Of a stretch of 64,000 nucleotides of DNA, positions 11,220 through 22,910 are shown piece after piece. Location: NCBI GenBank assembly GCA_022496185.1, contig WTXG01000121.1, positions 49,982 to 113,981 of the forward strand, written 5' to 3'. Each line of letters begins with the position of its first letter. Position 1 is the first letter of the stretch. Under the pieces are notes generated by a model, which saw only the letters and a list, made by a program, of their open reading frames with translations, was not told where the DNA came from and ran no database searches. Position numbers and translations under genes: made by a program. Source of the stretch: Multifurca ochricompacta. Lineage: Eukaryota; Basidiomycota; Agaricomycetes; Russulales; Russulaceae.

Positions 11220-11695
11220 AATTTAGAGAGAAGTTCGCTCAGATTGTGGTAGATGACACTTCAGTTAGTACGCGGTCCCAAACGTGTAGGCTTTGATTTG
11301 TGCAAGGCCAATATGTAGAATGATGAATCCGTTCTTTTGTGACTGCTCGTGTTCACTCTTTAAAGTGATGTTTCGATTTCCAGTCACGTCTTGTTCAGAC
11401 CTTCACACTCTGGGGGTAGTGGTTTTGAGTATTGATGGTAATCCAACCGACTCAACTACAAGTCTTCCTTACTTTATTTAGTACACATAACTAAGCTCTG
11501 TCGCCAGACCCATATGAATATTTACAGTTACACTGGCTCCATCCTACCAACTCGCCATTAACAAGATCTTCGCCCTGCCCTGACTTGGCTTGCCGACGTA
11601 CAAACTTGCGAATCTCTACGGTTTTACATTCTCAAACAGAGCGCAACATGGTAAAAATGACGAGATACTTACGTGGTCCCGACATGGCCTGCGCT
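11220..11695. other. intergenic, 3' flank of NLR copy C
   Basis: No gene supported. The 62-codon frame at 11293-11481 has no recognisable features. Confidence 0.4.
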
Positions 11696-14600
11696 TTAGT
11701 GCATGGTCTTGGCATCGTGCTCCAACAATAGCTGCACAATCTCTTCTTGCCCACTTTCTCTTGCTATATCCAGTGCAGTCCTGCCTCGGTTGTCTTTCCG
11801 GCCCGTAATTGCACCGCACCGCAAAAGCAACCGTACGGATTCCAGATCGTATCCTCCATTGGATGCCTGATGCAGTACAGTCTCTCCAAGGCTGTTCTGT
11901 TGATATACCAGCTGCGCATTATCTTGGAGTAATAACTGTGCGATTTCTAGATAGCCATTCCGTAACGCCTGACCGAGCGGACTATACTGGCGCATGAACA
12001 AGGTATACGAGGATGCACCCAGTCTAAGCAGCAACTTTACGACGTGAAGATGTCCATTTTCTGATGCCGCATACAAGGCAGTCCGGCCCTCTGGGCCACC
12101 CAATGCAATGTTCGCACCATTTTGCATTAGTACGTTCGCAGCACTGTAATGACCTTTTGCTGACGCCGCAGTTAATGGGGCCCCGTAGTAGCCAACACAG
12201 TCATTTAACCTTGTGCGGTTTATAGGAGCCAGCCACTCAACCATTGTATGGAAGCCGAGGAGAGAGGCGTAGTATAATGGGGTTACTTGGGGTTGTGACG
12301 GCGTCTCCGAGGACATCGACTGCCCTGAACTATCATCCAGATTTGATATCCAAATCAAGGTTGCAAAGTGTGGTTTTTCTGAATCAAACAAAGGTTTCAG
12401 TGCGTCCCCTAAGTGCTGCTGAATAATGTTTGGCGACGCATGAACGGCAAAGTGCCGGGAAGCATAGGTTGCAAGAGGGAAGTTCGTAATACTGCTTTTG
12501 TTGACCTGATCGTCCAGGCACAACAGAGCTGCGAGGCAGCCTTGCGCGACTATTGTATGGGAGCTTTCAATAGAAGCGTATCCGATAGGACAATAAAAGC
12601 GAGAAACACGCCCCCCCGATCCGGCAATGCGGTTCGATGTTATGAACTGTTTCATAAAGGCGTGGGAAAATTGCACGACCGGGGATCCATCATTATTGAC
12701 AAAGATAATAAGACTGGAGCATGTAGCCAGTATCGCATATTCTGCGTCTTTAGGCCGCCGTCCAGTCACCAACACAGGTAGTTCATTCAGGTTGATATCC
12801 AAGGCGAGAAACTCCGCAAGTTCCGAAACATGAAGTGGGCGTGCGGCCACAGCTATGCACTGAAAGAGACGGTGGGCATACTTCCACTTCTTCTCATCAA
12901 TTTCCTCTAATAATTGCTCATATTGCGCTATTATCTTCTCTGGAACTTCGTTCAGAGTCCGCCGGATATCTTCAGGATAACATCGGCGCAACTGGTACAA
13001 CCGCCAGAACGCCAATCGAAACCTGTGCAATGACCTTAGCAAAGCCTCACAAACCGTAAAGAAACAATATACGTACATTCCGTCGGCTTCGTCCGACACC
13101 TTGTTAATCACGAGTTCTTTATCTTCGTCTTTCCATCGGCGCGTATTCATGTCCGAGTTGATAAAGAAGTTGATATAGTTGTTTATATCTCCAATTTGTC
13201 CATTCTCCTCATGAATGCATACTGTCTGAGATGCTAACGGTTGGAGAACTGCTCGGGTATCTGCCTCCATACGACTGGAGACACATATGCGTAGGTGGGA
13301 ATAACCTAAGTTCATAAGCCATTCAATAAACTCCAGGACGCTTTCTCGTGCTGATGGAGTATCAGAACTATTAGGGGATTCGTCTAGAGCATCCAAGATA
13401 AAATAAATTGGGCTTTGTCCAGGAATCGAGAGCATGTCCTTCAAGCATTCTAGAAGTGCGCCGTCACCAGCCTGAACTGATCCCATGGCATGTGTTGAAT
13501 ACAGGCGAGAGAGAATGTCGGAATAAATTTCGGATTGTTCGGATAGTTGGGTGAGAAGAGAAGAAACTAGACCACGCGCGTCTTGCATTTCCGTATTTTC
13601 GCGATCAAAGTAAAAATACCCCATAGAGGCCAAGCCAGCTTCTTTCATTCTTATTAACTCTTGAATAATCGTTGAGCTATCCAGAAACGTCAGCTCTCCG
13701 AGAAGAGATAACGTTGACTTTGGCATACCAAAGTACGCTCTTTCCAGAGCCCGCTATGGAACGAGGGCGTGATCAGTGACGGGAAAGAATCGATTTCCGG
13801 CAATTGCGTACGCTTTCCATGAATCCATAGCAAAGACCCGTTGTTTTTCCATTCTGTAAATCTGTCTCCTTCAATGAGCCATGTGCCTGTTCCACCGTGA
13901 TGAGCTTTGCGCATGATATTGTGACATTTCGACGGATCGGAAGGAGAGAGCCAGGTTCTAATATCCTTCAGCAAGCGGTCACCTAACGTATGAGTTTAGA
14001 CTAAAGAATGAAGCCTAAAGGGGATAACAAACGCTTTGGCTTGTCTATAATGTCGCTTGCCAGTCGCTGTATGATAACTGGTACCTAGTGTCAATTATTT
14101 TGAACAAATGCACCCGACGATACACACCAAGAGAATATTGGATGTCGTCCGTTGACGCTTTGCCATCTAAACAAAGTCACGAATTCAGTATAGCTTGAAA
14201 ACCACCTCAGCGAGTACTATGCACCATCGATAAGCACTTTCATGTTCTGGATCAGACCATAAATAATATCTAACGTCTGTGTTGCCGCCGTTCGAGCTCC
14301 CTGTTGGCCACCCTGGCTCAACCTCTGCAACACGGCTTCAACCTCATGTTCCCCTAACAGTTTTTCTCCCAACTTTGCTGTATGTATCTGAGCTATCACT
14401 GTGTATCGACAATGAAAAAAACCCACCGAGTCGCCCTTGTTTGGCCTGTTGTGTTGCAAGAGCAAGAGTAGAGAGCAGTTCAAGTAATATCATTACCACC
14501 ATATCTGTCACCGCCGTCGTTGGTGGGATCTTGATATTAGCACTGAGGCGCCTGAGAAATGATTCGATAGATCTGAGAAGATCAAGAAGCATTTCATAGT

Positions 14601-15106
14601 TCCCGCCAACTTGGGTATCATCGATCGTCTAACGGCGGCAGTTGATGTCAGAAAGAGTGGCATGAAGATAACAAGAAAAATGCGTACTCCGACAAGGATG
14701 CCAATTGCTGAGAGAAGTGCATTTTGAGGTGGGGAAAGCTGCGGTATCGAGTGTTATACACCTAAGGGAATGTATTAACAGGCGTCTAACGTACCACACG
14801 AGAACCTTCTCCGCCGAGGACTCCCTGGGTAGACACAGCGGCCAAGTGACGCGCAATTTGCTTAACCCATTTTATAATTACCGCAGTATCTTCCACACGA
14901 AAGGTTTTGAGAGTTTTCAGGTGTTTTATCAAAGTGAATATGATTGAGTCAGTGGTGGCACAACTGCTGAGGTCGATGGCAAGTTGATGCTCGACCAGGT
15001 TTGTCCCTGTCCGCTTTTCGTAGTCGTTCAAAGTGGTCTCAAAACGTGATCGGAGTTCTGACGAGTTAGTTGAGGCAATAGGACTAAGAGTGTGTTGCTG
15101 GTTCAT
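11696..15106 (-). CDS. NLR paralogue C: Goodbye-NACHT-ankyrin receptor, ten exons, one GC donor
   Basis: This is a paralogue of the gene at 4749-8166 with the same exon plan: 14795-15106, 14688-14738, 14446-14628, 14225-14387, 14128-14166, 14033-14077, 13812-13982, 13729-13753, 13077-13676, 11696-13022. The first nine exons have the same lengths as in copy B; the last is 15 nt longer, giving 971 aa. Order: Goodbye domain, helical linker, Walker A GKPGSGKS split by intron 13754-13811, Walker B ILDALDE, winged-helix part, then C-terminal ankyrin repeats. The third intron (14388-14445) begins GC, not GT. Unless GC-AG splicing occurs there, translation stops in the intron at TGA. The ninth intron (13023-13076) is 54 nt without a stop, so its retention would add 18 codons. 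A hAT element sits 36 bp upstream of the start. Confidence 0.85.
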
Positions 15107-15133
15107 GGAAAACGTGAGGGAAGTCATGGAAGT

Positions 15134-15141
15134 GATAGATG
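15134..15141 (+). repeat. target-site duplication of the hAT element (left)
   Basis: GATAGATG, repeated at 16336-16343. Confidence 0.9.
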
Positions 15142-16335
15142 TAGTGATGTGCACGGCTCGGCTCAAAGCCGTAAGCCGGCCGTTTCTGAGCCGGAAAAAG
15201 CCGGGCCGACATAGGCCGTGAAAACGGCTTCCAGCGGCCCACGGCTCAGGCTTAAGGTTTGGAAAGCCTGAAGCCGCGGCTTAGGCCGCGGCTTTTGGTG
15301 GCTGAGTCACGCTTTCTATCCGGATTTTTGCAAACTGTTGAACCAGAATACCAGTACAGAGATAGCAACATAATTGTGATTGTGTTTAGATAAAACAATT
15401 GATGAGATAAAAACATGTCTCACATTAATTAAATACTAAGTATATACATCTCAGACTGATCATGTGATTAAATCACATTGCAAGATAATACATTTGTTTA
15501 CTTTAACTTAGTAGCTGATATAGTACATGTCCTGGATGCGCATTTTTTGGCATCCCAGACCAATTGAAAACCATCCTGAGGGTGTCATGCGATTGCGTGT
15601 CTTGCAGAGTCAACCTTCTTAGACTTAGATAAGATAAGGAGTTTGGACCGATCTGACCCAGTCCATGTGATGCCAAGTAGTCGCTGCCCTACGCATGGAC
15701 ACTGATAGATACACGCGGCCTTTGTTTGAGTAATACAATTTGATGATTTGATTATAGAGTGATCTAAAGTAGTCTAGTATGTATTTTAGATAATGCCAGA
15801 CCGGTGGAAAGGATTGCACGTTGGTAAATAAGATGTGTCAGGGTACTTAGAAGAGTAAGCCACTGATAACTAATTAGATTTACATTGCATGCTCGATCGG
15901 CTTTGGTATTTCGTAGAATAGTACTAGAACCTATTTAGGTCTATTCTTGCTGGATTTTCACTCTTAGTTTCACCATGATCTCAACATCTTATCTTATCTA
16001 CATAGCAAGCATGGGATAGAAGCACCTGTTACAAACACTTGTTATTGATACAAGCTAAACTAAGACAATTTATGTTACATGAGTTAAATAGGAGACATAA
16101 TATGGCAGAAGGCCAAAGCAGTGGCCAGGGGTTGATATAATGTAAACTACAAGTCCTTCAGAAATGCAGAGTAAAAGCAATCAGAAGATCCAAACTAAAA
16201 CTTGTAAAGCCGCGGCTTGGGCCTAAGCTGGGCCTAAGCCGGGCCTAAGCCGGCCGGAAGCCGTTGCTACGGCCCAGGCTTGAGTTTTGACAAGCCTGAG
16301 CCACTAAAAGCCGAGCCGGGGCCGTCACAACACTA
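15142..16335. mobile_element. non-autonomous hAT element in the 5' region of NLR copy C
   Basis: This 1194-bp insertion is bounded by the 8-bp duplication GATAGATG at 15134-15141 and 16336-16343. Its ends are imperfect inverted repeats (TAGTGATGTGCACGGC and, from the right, TAGTGTTGTGACGGCC). GC-rich subterminal blocks contain many GGCTTAGGCC/GCCGCGGC palindromes. No transposase ORF is present. Sequence on both sides of the insertion aligns with the uninterrupted upstream region of copy A (about 330-420), confirming the empty-site structure. The body is a relative of the large hAT host starting at 16694. Confidence 0.9.
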
Positions 16336-16343
16336 GATAGATG
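16336..16343 (+). repeat. target-site duplication of the hAT element (right)
   Basis: GATAGATG, matching 15134-15141 exactly. Confidence 0.9.
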
Positions 16344-16446
16344 TGTGTAAGAGAGACTGCGGTAGGTCTCCGCAGGGGCAGAATACCCTGTCATGTAGAC
16401 AATAACCATTTAGGTAACTGATAAGTTCAATTTAACTGGTCAAAAC

Positions 16447-16520
16447 TAGTGATTGTCAAGGGTTTTCATATGCGCAGGTAAGCGCCACAGGTTTTGCCAG
16501 TACAGGTATGGGTATATGGC
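16447..16520 (+). mobile_element. terminal fragment of a second hAT family
   Basis: TAGTGATTGTCAAGGG... followed by sequence like the reverse complement of the right end at 53200-53286 of the hAT element 47599-53286. It is only about 75 bp long, so it is a truncated end. Confidence 0.55.
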
Positions 16521-16823
16521 CAACTATAGAACAGGTATGGTGCAGCCTACACTAGATACTACATTACTGCTAGCTATCTCACCTTTGTTTTACTTAGAGA
16601 CTTAGATGCAGTCATTAATGCAATAGCAACTGCTTAATAGGGCTGCATGCCATACCCGTAGCTTACAGTATGACAGTGCCATAGTATGGTGCCTAGTGAT
16701 GTGCACAGCTCGGCTCAAAGCCGTAAGCCAACCGTTTCTGAGCCGGAAAAGGCCGGGCCGACATAGGCCGTGAAAACGGCTTCCAGCGGCCCACGGCTCA
16801 GGCTTAAGGTTTGGAAAGCCTGA

Positions 16824-16838
16824 AGCCGCAGCTTTTGG
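16824..16838 (+). repeat. target-site duplication of the LINE (left)
   Basis: AGCCGCAGCTTTTGG; the right copy at 47067-47081 reads AGCCACAGCTTTTGG, one CpG-to-CpA change. Confidence 0.8.
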
Positions 16839-17068
16839 CATCCTTCTTTCTCCCAAACCACCACCATCAAGCTTGAGCCTTGCTCGCTTTGGGGTGATTT
16901 TGTTAGTTAGATTGTACATACCAACCAAGTTATACGTCCTCTCTTTGTGGGCCCCTTCAGCCCATAAGTCCTACACACACTATGTCAGGTGGCAATGCTG
17001 CCAATCCCATTGAGGTGGGTTCGTCACCGTCGGCGGACTCATCTATCATTGTTGTTGGGGCACAAGTT

Positions 17069-17471
17069 TGTCGGAAATGGATCAATATGGCCAGGTCGGA
17101 TCAATCGCTAAGTGTGTGGTACTAACAAGCGAGTTGTGTGTTGTGCAGTAGCACGCGGACTGCGTTTCACCTTCCTGTGAATAGTTTGATACCTTACTTG
17201 ATTAGACACAATCCTTCTTTATCTTGGTTACTATAAGCACACTCGTTTACAGTATTTAAAGGACGCTTTTACTGTACAGTTCACTTCAGTTCTGACCAAC
17301 ATAACTGAAGTGAGTATTTTGTTATCTTATCTTTACCTATGTAGCTAATGCGTACTAGTTATAACTACCATTCTAGGTAAAGACTAATATTATCAGTTCT
17401 GACCAACATAACTGAATTATAACTACCATTCTAGGTAGTTTGGATTATCTAACCTCAGGCTGCGTTCTTTA
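17069..17471 (+). repeat. Copia 5' LTR
   Basis: 403 bp, TGTCGGAAATGG...TTCTTTA. Contains the internal repeat ATAACTACCATTCTAGGTA twice. Differs from the 3' LTR at about six to seven positions. Confidence 0.92.
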
Positions 17472-17483
17472 GGTTATGGGCCC
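17472..17483 (+). promoter_or_regulatory. Copia primer-binding site matching the tRNA-iMet anticodon loop
   Basis: GGTTATGGGCCC directly follows the LTR. It is complementary to the anticodon stem-loop of initiator tRNA-Met (GGGCCCATAACC) rather than to a tRNA 3' end, as known for Drosophila copia and yeast Ty5, which prime from a half tRNA. Confidence 0.75.
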
Positions 17484-17835
17484 TGGCCGTAACTGAATCA
17501 ATCCAGAAGAAGATTGAATTTAATACACAAGCTTCCTTACTCAGTAATTCACGCATTTTTGCATCTCCCGATAAGGCAAGCCACTGTTCTTTTGTAGTCC
17601 TATTCCCTGGTCCCTGGAACCAGTGGATCGGTGTAGACTGGGCCCCTCACCGGGCTTCGCGCGAGCCGTGTGATGGAGCGTGGTGACGCTGAAGCACGTG
17701 TGAGCAATCCCTAATTGGGACTGGACCCTTTGCGGTTCAGAGTGAACAGTTGGATACATCGGGACTTGATCGGTCTTCACGATCTGGGTCTGACAGCTCC
17801 TCTACCCAGATTGGAAATCGTCGCTTACACGCACC

Positions 17836-18411
17836 ATGGCACCTGCATTTACTTTCCCACCCTCTGCTGCAATCGAGATCCTAGATGGATCGAACTGGCC
17901 AGTCTGGTCAGCACGAATGATGGCCCTGTTCCGTTTGAATGGCGTCCAGAACCACCTGCTTGAAGACAAGCCTGCTAGCCCTCCTGCTGACTGGGAGGCT
18001 ACTGAAGGGGTTCTCTTAGCAATCCTTGAGCTCTATGCTCAGAAGGATGTCTGGACAGCCGTGGCAGACGATACTAAGTTTGTCACATGTAAAGCTAAAT
18101 GGGACGAGCTCAAACGCGTCTATGGGGGAGTCGGATCTATGTCCGCATTCAATACTTGGTCTGCCCTCACCGGCACTGCACTGGATGAATCCTCCCCCAT
18201 GCTCCCGCAATTGCAGAAACTCAATGATGCCCGTGTCACACTGAAAAACAACGAGATGGAGATTTCAGATCTCCAGTTTAGTTTCATCCTGATCAAAGCA
18301 CTACCCGAATCGTACTCCGCCGTCATGTCCACCATATTAGCATCCGGATCGCCAAAGGATCTTACCCCTCAGACTATCCAAGAGCGGATTCTGAATGAGG
18401 AAGGTCATTGA
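17836..18411 (+). pseudogene. Copia Gag, N-terminal part
   Basis: ATG 17836 opens a Copia-type Gag (LDGSNWPVWSARM start, then helical capsid with the WDELKRVYGG region). The frame meets TGA at 18409-18411 but continues in the same frame with a Lys-rich stretch to the first half of a zinc knuckle (KCFYC) at 18480-18489. That TGA fits a CGA-to-TGA change. The second half of the knuckle lies beyond a solo LTR. Confidence 0.8.
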
Positions 18412-18489
18412 TCCGGTGGTTCCGCCTCACTCAACAAAGCCGCGCCCATCAAACAAAAACATGACAAGAAGAATACCAAATGTTTCTAC

Positions 18490-19070
18490 TGTCGCACACA
18501 GGTCCTTCGGCGTGCGTCGGTTCGGGTCAGTCAGGGTCACAGTCAATCAAGGCAATCAAGGTAGGCAGGTGTCACACAGCGCGCGGCCGGTATGGATCAA
18601 GGCAACGAGTCTGAACATCGTGTGTGAAGTCAGGGTGTTCAGATAGCAAGGCAAGAGCCTTTGCTGGAGTTACTGGTGAGCCAAACCCTCTCAAGTCACA
18701 TCTTGGAAGAGGGCTGAAGGGACTTCTTAAGGACCTTTGATTGGTACAAGGAGAACAGACTTAGTCTGTCCTTAGATTTATTGCAGTCCTTAAATACAAT
18801 GTAGCTACTATGAAGTCATAGTCTAGAGTCTTGTACAAATGATATCATAACAAGTCACAATGGTCATGACATCACCTATGAGATCATACTAGGGTCACAA
18901 GGTCTATGACATCAGCTATGAGATCATCAATCAGATGACATGGGAGTTGAGTCCCTTGTCCAGACTATGGCCATCAGATAAGTGGATCTGATAAGGTATA
19001 TGGTGAAAGAAAGGGACATAGCAGACAGAAAAAGAGAGAAAACGCGAAATAATAGCAAGAAAGTGTCACA
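18490..19070 (+). mobile_element. solo LTR inside the Copia zinc knuckle
   Basis: 581 bp starting TGTCGCACACAGG and ending GTGTCACA, with the 5-bp duplication TCTAC at 18485-18489 and 19071-19075. Removing it and one duplication restores a perfect C-x2-C-x4-H-x4-C knuckle in the Copia Gag. It contains an ACAGACTTAGTCTGT palindrome and a TTAAATACAATG stretch, like the Gypsy LTRs at 38120 and 44337, so it is probably a Ty3/Gypsy-type LTR. Confidence 0.85.
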
Positions 19071-20401
19071 TCTACTGTCAGAAGAAAGGGCACAAGGCTG
19101 TAGAGTGCTGGAAGAAGAAAAAGGATCTGGAGGAGAAGAAGGGATCGGAGACCGCGCAGGCCAGTAACAAGGCTGTTAACGCGCACTTAGCAGTTCAGAC
19201 AGCGTCTATCGTAGAGATAGGCAATGACAATGACGATCTCCGCGTTTCCTTGTACTCGGCTGTGCGATCATGTTGGATGATGGACTCCAGCGCAACGCAT
19301 CATATCACCCCAAATCGGTCTGACTTCATTCAGTATACTCCAGCGGCTGGCATTGTACACCTGGGAGACAACTCGAATGTGCGACAAATTGGGGTTGGGA
19401 CTGTGGTATTCAAGACCACTGCAGGTAGTAGAGGTTCTGAGATCACCCTAAGCAATGTGCTGCACATACCAGACGTTACAACGCGTTTCATTTCTACGTG
19501 TGCACTTGCTCAGAAGGGGGCTCAGATCTCTTTTACAGATAAAATTTTTATGATCTCAGTCCGAGACCGGATGGTAGCACAGGGTTACTTGGAGGACAAC
19601 CTATACTGGCTGGATGCCTCCATGGCTGGACTCAATGCGCATGCTCAAGTGTCACAACCTATCGACATCTGGCATCGCTGCATGGGGCATATGTCGTACA
19701 ACGCCCTCAAGCGGTATCATGAATCCGTCAAGGGGATATCATTGGATGCTCCGATCGATCAACATCAGTCGCCATGCCCCGGGTGCGAGCTCGGGAAGCA
19801 CATGCGACTCCCCTTCAAGTCCTCTCACAAGCGATCGGACCGGCACCTACAGGTCGTTCACAGCGATCTGGCCAGCCCGATGCAGGTTCAGTCTATTCAA
19901 GGCGCACTCTACATTGCAACATTTATCGACGACTACTCTAGACATGGTGTGGTCTACTTCCTCAGATCCAAAGATCAGTGTGCAACAGCATTTCGGAAAT
20001 TCCTAGCTTGGGCTGAGACTCAATCATTGGAAAAAATGCTAGCCTTGCACTCAGATTGCGGGGGGGAGTACATGTCAGGTGCACTTAGAGCTGTACTGGA
20101 CAAACGGGGGATCAAGCATAAGTTGACGATGCCGGGATCGCTGCAACAAAACGGCATAGCTGAGAGATGGAACAGGACCATCATGGACAAGGCGCGCTCT
20201 ATGTTACACAGCGCTGGCCTGTCCCTTGGCTTCTGGGAGTTGGCAGTGGATACTGCCATTCACACTTACAACAGAACTCCCACCCGAACTATAGGTTGGC
20301 GCATGCCTCACGAGCTCTGGAGTGCTGGTCACACTCCAGATGTCTCTTATTTCCGCGTCTTCGGATGCAAGGCATATGTTCATGTGCCTGAGAACAAGTG
20401 A
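19071..20401 (+). pseudogene. Copia protease and integrase part
   Basis: After the knuckle (QKKGHKAVEC) the frame shows the protease motif MDSSATHHI (about 19280), the GAG-pre-integrase motif HRCMGHMSYNALK, and an integrase with CPGCELGK, HSDLASP, DYSRHG and HSDCGGEYM (the catalytic Asp residues) followed by the usual NGIAERWNRT. It stops at TGA 20399-20401 within ENK*RKLDPR, where Arg (CGA) would fit. The same frame then continues into the reverse transcriptase. Confidence 0.85.
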
Positions 20402-20428
20402 AGAAAGCTCGATCCGAGATCAATCGAG

Positions 20429-22480
20429 ATGACGCTTGTTGGGTATGAGCCGGGTTCTAAGGGTTACCGGCTATGGAACAAGAGTACCCGAGCAGTCGTC
20501 CTGTCGCGTGACGTGACATTTGACGAGCGCTCCTTCCCATTTCAGGACAATGGTGAGCCGTCCATTCATTCTGATCAACCTAAGGCCCTGGAGGGGCCAC
20601 TGGCCGTTACATTCCCTATGGCTGTCCCTATGCAAACTCAAGGGGAGGTCGATCCGCCAAGGACGCCATCCCCTGTTGCCACACAAACCCCAAGTTCTGG
20701 TAATACAGTCTGGGCTACCCCGCCTTCACGCCCCGCAATGCAAGAGCCCCCGCCCCGCGTGCCGCGCAACCGGTTTCTCCGGACTCAGCGGACCGTTGTC
20801 CCCACTTTGGAGGACGTGCCCCCTCGGAGACTGCGAGAGAATCCTCGCAGGAATCCACGCTACTTTGGCGAAGATAATGCTGAGTTAGGTGAGGATGGGC
20901 GACTCGGGCATCGTGCTCTGCTTGCGGCGGCTGCATATAGTGATCTGCTCACATATCGGGAGGCGATGAAGTCAGACTATGCTAGCGACTGGCAGGACGC
21001 GTGCCAATATGAAATGGACGCACTAGCCAAGAATGGAACTTGGACACTGGTGGACTTACCGGCCGATCGGAAGGCTGTGAAGTCCAAGTGGGTTTTCAAG
21101 CGCAAAGCCGATGGACGCTTTCGCGCACGCTTAGTTGCTAAGGGATTCACGCAAATTCAAGGTATTGATTATGATGAAACATTCTCTCCAGTAGCCTGGT
21201 TCGAGTCTTTGAGACTACTGCTAGCGTTGGCCGCGCTAGAGGATTGGGAGATCCATCAAATGGACATCAAGTCGGCATTCCTGAACGGACTACTGGATGA
21301 GGAAATTTATATGGAGCAACCGGAGGGTTTCATCACATCGGGCCAGCCGAATAAGGTATGCCTACTGAAAAAGGCAATTTACGGACTCAAACAAGCCTCA
21401 CGCGCATGGAACTTGCAATTCCATGGAGTTCTATTGGAGCTCGGCTTCATGTGCACTTTCTCTGATGCCAGGGTATACGTGCGTCGTCGCCAAGACGGGG
21501 AGGGTACAGCAATTATAATCCTCTATGTCGACGACATCACTATCTTAGGCGATACTCTCAAGGAGGTTAACCGGATCAAGGGGATCTTATCTAAGCGCTA
21601 TGAAATGACAGATCTAGGTGAGATCGACTCATATCTTGGAGTCCAGATCACACGTGACAGATCTATCAAGCGTCTGGAAATTGATCAATCATGGTACATT
21701 GGAGAGATCGTTGCACGCTTTGGGATGGCGGATGCGAACCCTGCGCGCACACCACTCCCTGCAGGAGCAGATGTCCATCTGGTAAAGCACACTGAACAGG
21801 CTACTCAAACAGAAATCACTTATTATCAACAAATTATTGGGAGCCTTCTGTACGTGCAAATTGGGACTTGCCCTGACATATCTTTCGCTGTAGCACATCT
21901 TGCGCAGTATGCAGCAAATCCTTCGCCGCAACACCTGCGACTTGCCAAATATGTGCTGGCTTATCTAAGGAGCACAGCCAACCTTAGGCTTCGCTACGAT
22001 GGAGCACGCGGAGAGGGACTTGTCAGCTACTCGGACTCCAGTCTTGGGGACCATGCCGACGATCATCATTCCACCTCGGGCTACATCTTTTTACTTGCTG
22101 ACTCATCCATCTCTTGGACCTCGTGTAAGCAGAAGACTGTCGCCCAAAGCACCACTCACACAGAGTACATGGCACTTGCCGAAGCGGCAAATCAAGCCAC
22201 TTGGTACCGGAGCTTCCTCTCAGAACTCGGCTATGATGTCACAGATCCGATTCCCTTACATGGCAATAACAAAGGGGCAGTGGACTTGGCTCTCAACCCC
22301 ATGACCGGGCGAAGATCCAAACATATTGCTATCAAATTCCACGCCATTTGCGAATATGTCGAACAGGGACACATCGATCTAATCAGGACACCCACTGGAG
22401 AAATGCTAGCTGATGGATTCACAAAACCGCACACGCATACGCAACTCCAAGACTTCGTCACTGGACTAGGGCTTATCTAA
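20429..22480 (+). pseudogene. Copia reverse transcriptase and RNase H part
   Basis: 683 codons carry the Copia RT_2 domain: WVFKRKADG, QMDIKSAFLNG, KAIYGLKQASRAW and the catalytic YVDDITILG. The C-terminal RNase H has SDSSLGDH, KQKTVAQSTTHTEYMAL and SKHIAIKFH. One RNase H acidic residue appears replaced: the usual DNKGA reads NNKGA (a GAT/GAC to AAT change). It stops at TAA before the polypurine tract. Confidence 0.88.
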
Positions 22481-22500
22481 TCCAGGATTGTCTCAATCAC

Positions 22501-22507
22501 GGGGGGA
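22501..22507 (+). promoter_or_regulatory. Copia polypurine tract
   Basis: GGGGGGA immediately before the 3' LTR, the expected plus-strand primer. Confidence 0.7.
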
Positions 22508-22910
22508 TGTCGGAAATGGATCAATATGGCCAGGTCGGATCAATTGCTAAGTGTGTGGTACTAACAAGCGAGTTGTGTGTTGTGCAGTAGCATGCGGACT
22601 GCGTTTCACCTTCCTGTGAATAGTTTGATACCTTACTTGATTAGACACAATCCTTCTTTATCTTGGTTACTATAAGCACACTCGTTTACAGTATTTAAAG
22701 GACACTTTTACTGTACAGTTCACTTCAGTTCTGACCAACATAACTGAAGTGAGTATTTTGTTATCTTATCTTTACCTATGTAGCTAACGTGTACTAGTTA
22801 TAACTACCATTCTAGGTAAAGACTAATATTATCAGTTCTGACCAACATAACTGAATTATAACTACCATTCTAGGTAGTTTGGATTATCTAACCTCAGGCT
22901 GCATTCTTTA
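22508..22910 (+). repeat. Copia 3' LTR
   Basis: 403 bp, same length as 17069-17471, followed by the duplication AAGTT at 22911-22915. Confidence 0.92.

Larger units (their letters stand above)
17069..22910 (+). mobile_element. Ty1/Copia retrotransposon
   Basis: A 5842-bp element with 403-bp LTRs and a 5-bp duplication AAGTT (17064-17068 and 22911-22915), inserted in LINE ORF1. Internal order is Gag, protease, integrase, reverse transcriptase, RNase H, as in Copia elements. The LTRs start TG and end TA. A solo LTR sits in the Gag zinc knuckle and two in-frame TGA codons break the polyprotein. LTR differences seen by eye all fit CpG transitions. Confidence 0.92.
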
